Origin: JACVRM01 sp046262315
Lineage (GTDB): Bacteria > Actinomycetota > Thermoleophilia > Gaiellales > Gaiellaceae
Reading direction: 5' to 3'
Length of the DNA stretch: 64,000 nt
Assembly: GCA_046262315.1 (NCBI GenBank)
Contig: JBHEMZ010000029.1
Span: forward strand, 49,884-113,883
The notes below the pieces were generated by a model. It ran no database searches. It worked only from the letters and a program-made list of their open reading frames with translations, and was not told the origin of the DNA. A program made the position numbers and the translations under genes. This document shows positions 60,609 through 64,000 of the stretch, in pieces (positions within the stretch are counted from its first letter, which is position 1; every line of letters begins with the position of its first letter).

Positions 60609-61853
60609 GTGGAGATGGGAACTCGTGTCGCCACGGCGGTCGTCGCGGTGGCTGCCGCCGTGGCCGCGCTCGCCACGCCGGCGCCGGCGTCGGAGCGCCT
60701 GCGCATCGGGATCGCCGACTCGGCCGAGGTGCTCGAGCAGCCCGAGCGCGCCTTCCCCGCAATCGCGCGCCTGCGCGCACAGGTGATCCGCGTGACGCTC
60801 TACTGGGGGTCGACGCGCGGCGTGGTGCGGCGGCGGCCGGAGAACGGCGCCGATCCGGGAGACCCCGCGTACGACTGGCGCGTCGTCGACCGCGCGGTGA
60901 TCGAGGCGGACCGGCGCGGGATTGACGTCGTGTTCGCCGTCTGGGGGACGCCAGGCTGGGCGAACGGCGGCAACCCGCCGAACCGGCCGCCGCGCAACCC
61001 CGTGCATCTCCAGGCGTTCGCGTACGCCGCCGCCACCCGGTACAGCGGCAGCTACCGTCGCGACGACGGCCGCATCCTCCCGGCCGTGCGCGACTGGATC
61101 GCGTGGAACGAGCCCAACCTGCGCCTCGGTCTCGCGCGCCAGTGGCGCCGCGAGGGGCGCCGGTGGATCCCGCAGTCGGCCTACGACTATGCGGACATCT
61201 GCAACGCCGTCTACGCCGGCGTGCACATGACGCTGATCCGGGACGAGACCGTCGCCTGCGGCGCAACCGCCGCGCGCGGCAACAACAACCCGAACGCACG
61301 CTGGTCGTCCGTCGGCCCTGTCGGATTCCTGCGCGCGATGCGCCGCGCGGGCGTGCGCCGGATCGACGCCTATGCTCACCATCCCTACGCGGGCGGACCG
61401 CGCGAGGCGCCTTGGGCGATCCCGCGAAACACGACCGCCATCACGCTCGGGAACATCGGCCGGCTCGGCCGCGAGGTGACACGTCTCTACGGGCCAAAGC
61501 CGCTCTGGATCACCGAATACGGGTACGAGACGTCGCCGCCCGACACGATCTTCGGCGTGCCGTGGGAGCGGCAGGCCCGCTGGCTCACCGCCGCGTTCGA
61601 GATCGCTCGCCGTAGCCCGCGCATCGACATGATGATGTGGTTCCTGCTCCGCGACGAGCCTCGCTCGCGCGGGTGGCAGTCTGGCTTGCTGACGGCGCGC
61701 GGCGAGGAGAAGCCGTCGTTCTTCGCGTTCCAGCAGGAGGCCCGCCTCGTCGCCCAGGCGCGGGACGAGAACGGCCCCGCCCATAGCCCCGCCCGTTCTG
61801 GACCAAAGAAATTCGCCGAGCCGGTTGCGCTTTCGTCCTCGCCGCCCGATTGA
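60609..61853 (+). CDS. Secreted glycoside hydrolase (clan GH-A-like, cellulase/GH39-type fold)
   Basis: About 414 residues: signal peptide (ATAVVAVAAAVAALATPAPAS), then a TIM-barrel hydrolase. ERLRIGIADSAEVLEQPERAF, VIRVTLYWGSTRG, VVFAVWGTPGWANG, acid/base Glu in WIAWNEPNL, HHPYAGGPREAP, and the nucleophile Glu in LWITEYGYETSP. Likely acts on an extracellular polysaccharide. GTG 60609 and ATG 60615 are both possible; the longer open frame to 60387 would bury the signal peptide and is rejected. Confidence 0.82.
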   Translation: MEMGTRVATAVVAVAAAVAALATPAPASERLRIGIADSAEVLEQPERAFPAIARLRAQVIRVTLYWGSTRGVVRRRPENGADPGDPAYDWRVVDRAVIEADRRGIDVVFAVWGTPGWANGGNPPNRPPRNPVHLQAFAYAAATRYSGSYRRDDGRILPAVRDWIAWNEPNLRLGLARQWRREGRRWIPQSAYDYADICNAVYAGVHMTLIRDETVACGATAARGNNNPNARWSSVGPVGFLRAMRRAGVRRIDAYAHHPYAGGPREAPWAIPRNTTAITLGNIGRLGREVTRLYGPKPLWITEYGYETSPPDTIFGVPWERQARWLTAAFEIARRSPRIDMMMWFLLRDEPRSRGWQSGLLTARGEEKPSFFAFQQEARLVAQARDENGPAHSPARSGPKKFAEPVALSSSPPD

Positions 61854-62000
61854 CTTTCGGCTTGCGCCTACAGCCCTCCGGTCGGGATTCGACCTACTCG
61901 CGCTCCGCGCTCGGCGCAATGGACACACTATGGGACACGTACGCCCAGTGCAAGTCCCGTGTGGGCGGTTTCCGTCGCAATTTACGACGAGTTCTTCCGG

Positions 62001-62228
62001 CTAGTCCAGCAGTTCGTGCTCGTCACCGTCGCCGCCGCCGCGGAAGCGGTGCCACACAAAGAGCGCACCGACGGCGATGAGCAGGGCCGGCAGGACCCGT
62101 CGGACCCTCCCGCCCTCGGCATCGCCAATTCCCGGCACGGCACTGCGGGCTTTCCGTTTCGCGACTCGCTTGCCCACCTGCCAGACCGTCCAGCCGAGCA
62201 TCGCGTTGCGTTTGTTGATCATCCCCAT
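62001..62228 (-). CDS. Small single-pass membrane protein
   Basis: 75 residues. MGMINKRNAMLGWTVWQVGKRVAKRKAR (amphipathic, basic), then the membrane segment VLPALLIAVGALFVWHRF and an acidic tail GGGDGDEHELLD. GAAAGGAG lies five bases before the ATG at 62228. Unknown function. Confidence 0.65.
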   Translation of the reverse strand: MGMINKRNAMLGWTVWQVGKRVAKRKARSAVPGIGDAEGGRVRRVLPALLIAVGALFVWHRFRGGGDGDEHELLD

Positions 62229-62299
62229 GGCGCTCCTTTCCTCGCCGAGAGGCTACCCGGCGGGTAGCCGAGAGGCTACCGGCGGGCAGGTTGGCGGGC

Positions 62300-63595
62300 C
62301 TAGGGTTTCGCCGTCTTGTCCACGCCGTCGCGTTTGGCGCGACTGGGCGGGATGGTCGGCGGTGCGTGCCCGTCGTCTTTTTTCGCTTGACCGGGCGAGA
62401 CCGGCCTCTCGGCAGAGCGCTTGGCGTGTTTGGGCGAGAGCGGCCTCCCCGAAGAGCGGTTGGCCTGGCCGAGCCGCCGCTGAAACTTGTTGCGTTCCGA
62501 AGCCGCGGGCTTCGCGGACGGCCCCGTCCTCGGTGGCCCAGCAGCGACGCTTTTCGGCGGCTTCGCAGGGGCGCTTTCGCCCGCTTCCCGTCGGCGGTTC
62601 TTGAGCTTCTTGGCCGGCCTTGCAGCCCGGTGCGCCCCCGCCTGGAGGGGAGGCGCCGGGCGCGCTGCCGGTAGGACGGTTTCAGGCAACGGGTGGGAGG
62701 CCTTCTGGGACGACCCCGGCTGGGCGCCCGCAACCTGCGCAGGACGAGGCGGGCTTGGGTCGCGCCACGGCGCGCGTTCCACACCCTCGTAGCCGACGCC
62801 CGCCGCCACCGCTCCAGCGGCCAGGACGGCGGCGGCCTTCGCGCCGAGTCCGGCACTGACCCCGACGCCGGCGGCGCCGCCGGCGCCGAAGAAGCTCGAC
62901 AGCGAGCCAGGGATCGGCGCGAGCGCGAGCCCCCGCAGCGCGCTCCGCTGGGCGCGCTGGCTCCGCGCGAAGCCCGCGCACTCGGCGCACTCGCGCAGGT
63001 GGGCGCGAAGCGGGCCTCGCTCGGCACGAGGGAGTCGGTCGTCGAGCTGCAGCGACACGGCACGCTCGGCCTCGTGGCACGTCATGCTCCCCTCGAGCTG
63101 CTCGCGCAGCGCCCGCCGGGCGCGGAAGATGAGCGCCTCCACGGCGGGCAACGACAGCGCGAGGATCTCGGCGATCTCCGCGTACGAGCGGCCCTCGAGC
63201 TCCCGCATCACGAGCGCCGAGCGCTGGTTGAAAGAGAGCCGTCCGAGCCCCCGGCGCAGGTCATCCATGGAGGGACCGTCGCGGTCTGCGAAGGTCTCCG
63301 TGACCGCGTCGGACTCGTCGAAGGTGACCTCGCGCGGACGGCGCGCGGAAAGGCGGAAGCGCTGTCGACAGACGTTGTGCGCGATAGCGATCAGCCAGTT
63401 GTGCGCGCGGTGCGGACGCTCACCCCGCTCCCAGGCGCGGTACGCGTTCAGGAACGTGGTCTGGGTGACGTCCTCGGCGTCCTGCGGGCTCCGGAGCACA
63501 GCGAGGGCGTAGCGGTAGACGTCTCCGACGTGGCGGCGATAGAGACGCTCGAAGCCGCGTTCGGAACGCGGCCGCTGGCCCAGTAGTGGCGTCAC
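62300..63595 (-). CDS. ECF sigma factor fused to a zinc-binding anti-sigma domain, membrane segment and basic tail
   Basis: 431 residues. Sigma region 2: FERLYRRHVGDVYRYALAVL, DAEDVTQTTFLNAYRAW, HNWLIAIAHNVCRQRF; region 4: LSFNQRSALVMRELEGRSYAEIAEILALSLPAVEALIFRARRAL. Directly after, residues 171-206 form a zf-HC2/ZAS-type anti-sigma motif (MTCHEAERAV, then His199-x3-Cys203-x2-Cys206). A membrane segment follows (about 240-268), then about 160 residues rich in Lys, Arg, Pro and Ala. One open frame with no break, so a natural fusion rather than two genes. GTG start at 63595. Confidence 0.85.
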   Translation of the reverse strand: MTPLLGQRPRSERGFERLYRRHVGDVYRYALAVLRSPQDAEDVTQTTFLNAYRAWERGERPHRAHNWLIAIAHNVCRQRFRLSARRPREVTFDESDAVTETFADRDGPSMDDLRRGLGRLSFNQRSALVMRELEGRSYAEIAEILALSLPAVEALIFRARRALREQLEGSMTCHEAERAVSLQLDDRLPRAERGPLRAHLRECAECAGFARSQRAQRSALRGLALAPIPGSLSSFFGAGGAAGVGVSAGLGAKAAAVLAAGAVAAGVGYEGVERAPWRDPSPPRPAQVAGAQPGSSQKASHPLPETVLPAARPAPPLQAGAHRAARPAKKLKNRRREAGESAPAKPPKSVAAGPPRTGPSAKPAASERNKFQRRLGQANRSSGRPLSPKHAKRSAERPVSPGQAKKDDGHAPPTIPPSRAKRDGVDKTAKP

Positions 63596-63648
63596 ACTCC
63601 AATAGATACCCGTCTCCGCCGAACCCTACGCGGCGGCCGGTGAGAATC

Positions 63649-64000
63649 TCACGGCAGTAAGAGGCCGTCCTTCACGTCCGAGACAGCGCCTTCGGCGGTC
63701 TCGGCTACCTGCGAGGGCTCGACGGGAGCAGGCGGCAGCGGCGGCACAGTGACCGGCGAAGCCGGAACGGAAACCGGCGGCACAGCCGGAACAGAAACCG
63801 GCGGCGGAGCCGGAACCGAAACCGGCGGAGCGGGAACCGCCGGCGGAGCCGGAACAGAAACCGGCGGCGGAGCCGGAACCGAGACCGACGGCGGAGCCGG
63901 AACCGAGACCGACGGCGGAGCCGGAACCGAGACCGACGGCGGAGCCGGAACCGAGACCGACGGCGGAGCCGGAACCGAGACCGACGGCGGAGCCGGAACC
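63649..64000 (-). CDS. C-terminal end of a VPAPPSVS-repeat protein, cut by the window edge
   Basis: Minus-strand frame open from the right edge to TGA at 63649-63651. Reading inward it encodes repeated VPAPPSVS octapeptides, then degenerate PPV-SVPAPP units, ending EPSQVAETAEGAVSDVKDGLLLP. The start lies outside the window. Pro/Val/Ala-rich repeats suggest an extended spacer of a surface or secreted protein. Positioned upstream of the sigma/anti-sigma fusion on the same strand, 54 bases away. Confidence 0.75.
   Translation of the reverse strand, partial: VPAPPSVSVPAPPSVSVPAPPSVSVPAPPSVSVPAPPSVSVPAPPPVSVPAPPAVPAPPVSVPAPPPVSVPAVPPVSVPASPVTVPPLPPAPVEPSQVAETAEGAVSDVKDGLLLP
63881..64000 (-). repeat. 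24-base tandem repeat
   Basis: Five exact or near-exact 24-base units begin at 63881, 63905, 63929, 63953 and 63977, each starting GAGACCGAC on the plus strand and encoding VPAPPSVS on the minus strand. More divergent units extend left to about 63740, and the array continues past the right edge. Confidence 0.9.

Noticed and set aside
1..64000. tRNA, rRNA, CRISPR arrays, transposases, integrases or attachment sites
   Set aside because: Scanned by eye for T-arm motifs, direct-repeat/spacer periodicity and transposase or integrase proteins; none found. A short divergent tRNA could still be missed without a computed search.

Overview
The window is a strongly G+C-rich chromosomal segment with dense, mostly operonic genes, frequent GTG and some TTG starts, and many 1-4 base start/stop overlaps. 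An actinobacterium is indicated by four things: a MoeZ-CysO-CysM-Mec cysteine biosynthesis cluster, a class II DAHP synthase beside a small AroQ chorismate mutase, a DnaE1-type replicase with a complete PHP metal site, and collagen-like and CU044_5270-like secreted or membrane proteins. The gene order and deep-branching feel of the proteins suggest class Thermoleophilia (Gaiellales/Solirubrobacterales), but that is inference. No rRNA, tRNA, CRISPR array, phage or insertion sequence was seen.

Layout. 1-3151 (minus): branched-chain amino acid/amide ABC transporter livG-livF-livH-livM, with livM cut by the left edge. 3194-5684 (plus): a metallo-beta-lactamase hydrolase and a YtcJ-type amidohydrolase. 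6017-10067 (minus): M20 peptidase, a secreted protein, a principal-type sigma-70 factor and a TPR protein. 10124-12963 (plus): rhodanese-ThiF activating enzyme, CysO, CysM and the JAMM protease Mec. 13010-14182 (minus): cupredoxin, stand-alone receiver and ribosomal protein L28.

14250-23639 (minus) is a riboflavin and housekeeping block transcribed def-fmt-rsmB-rpe-ribD-(89-aa protein) and ribE-DUF3237-ribBA-ribH. A plus-strand ECF sigma/membrane protein pair (17262-18894) splits ribD from ribE. 24120-31436 holds a monooxygenase-like protein, priA, a ZIP metal transporter divergent from a DtxR/MntR regulator with a clear shared operator, metK with a terminator, and a lipoprotein that appears to start at CTG. 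31667-39124 (minus) is one long biosynthetic operon: aroG-tyrA-aroA-cmk-plsC-der-gpsA. Divergent from it (39157-42433, plus) are chorismate mutase, trpE, trpG and trpS.

42654-47358 (minus) reads lgt-scpA-scpB, then rluB-GNAT-corA, with corA frameshifted. 47606-50272 (minus) contains a small protein, an ECF sigma with its membrane partner, and a secreted collagen-like/lamin-tail protein. 50566-53955 is dnaE. The rest is more accessory: a NaChBac-like channel with a stop codon near its start, a degenerate metallo-beta-lactamase-fold protein, a PLD-family protein, an aminotransferase, a frameshifted secreted nuclease, a secreted glycoside hydrolase, a sigma/anti-sigma fusion, and the C-terminal end of a protein made of VPAPPSVS repeats cut by the right edge.

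Functionally, the core covers aromatic amino acid synthesis, riboflavin, sulfur transfer to cysteine, S-adenosylmethionine, phospholipid precursors, translation initiation and processing, chromosome condensation and replication. Intergenic gaps carry many hairpins, several with GGGAC/GTCCC arms, and at least one dispersed repeat in two copies. Three genes (corA, the nuclease and the channel) have lesions that could be real decay or assembly errors.
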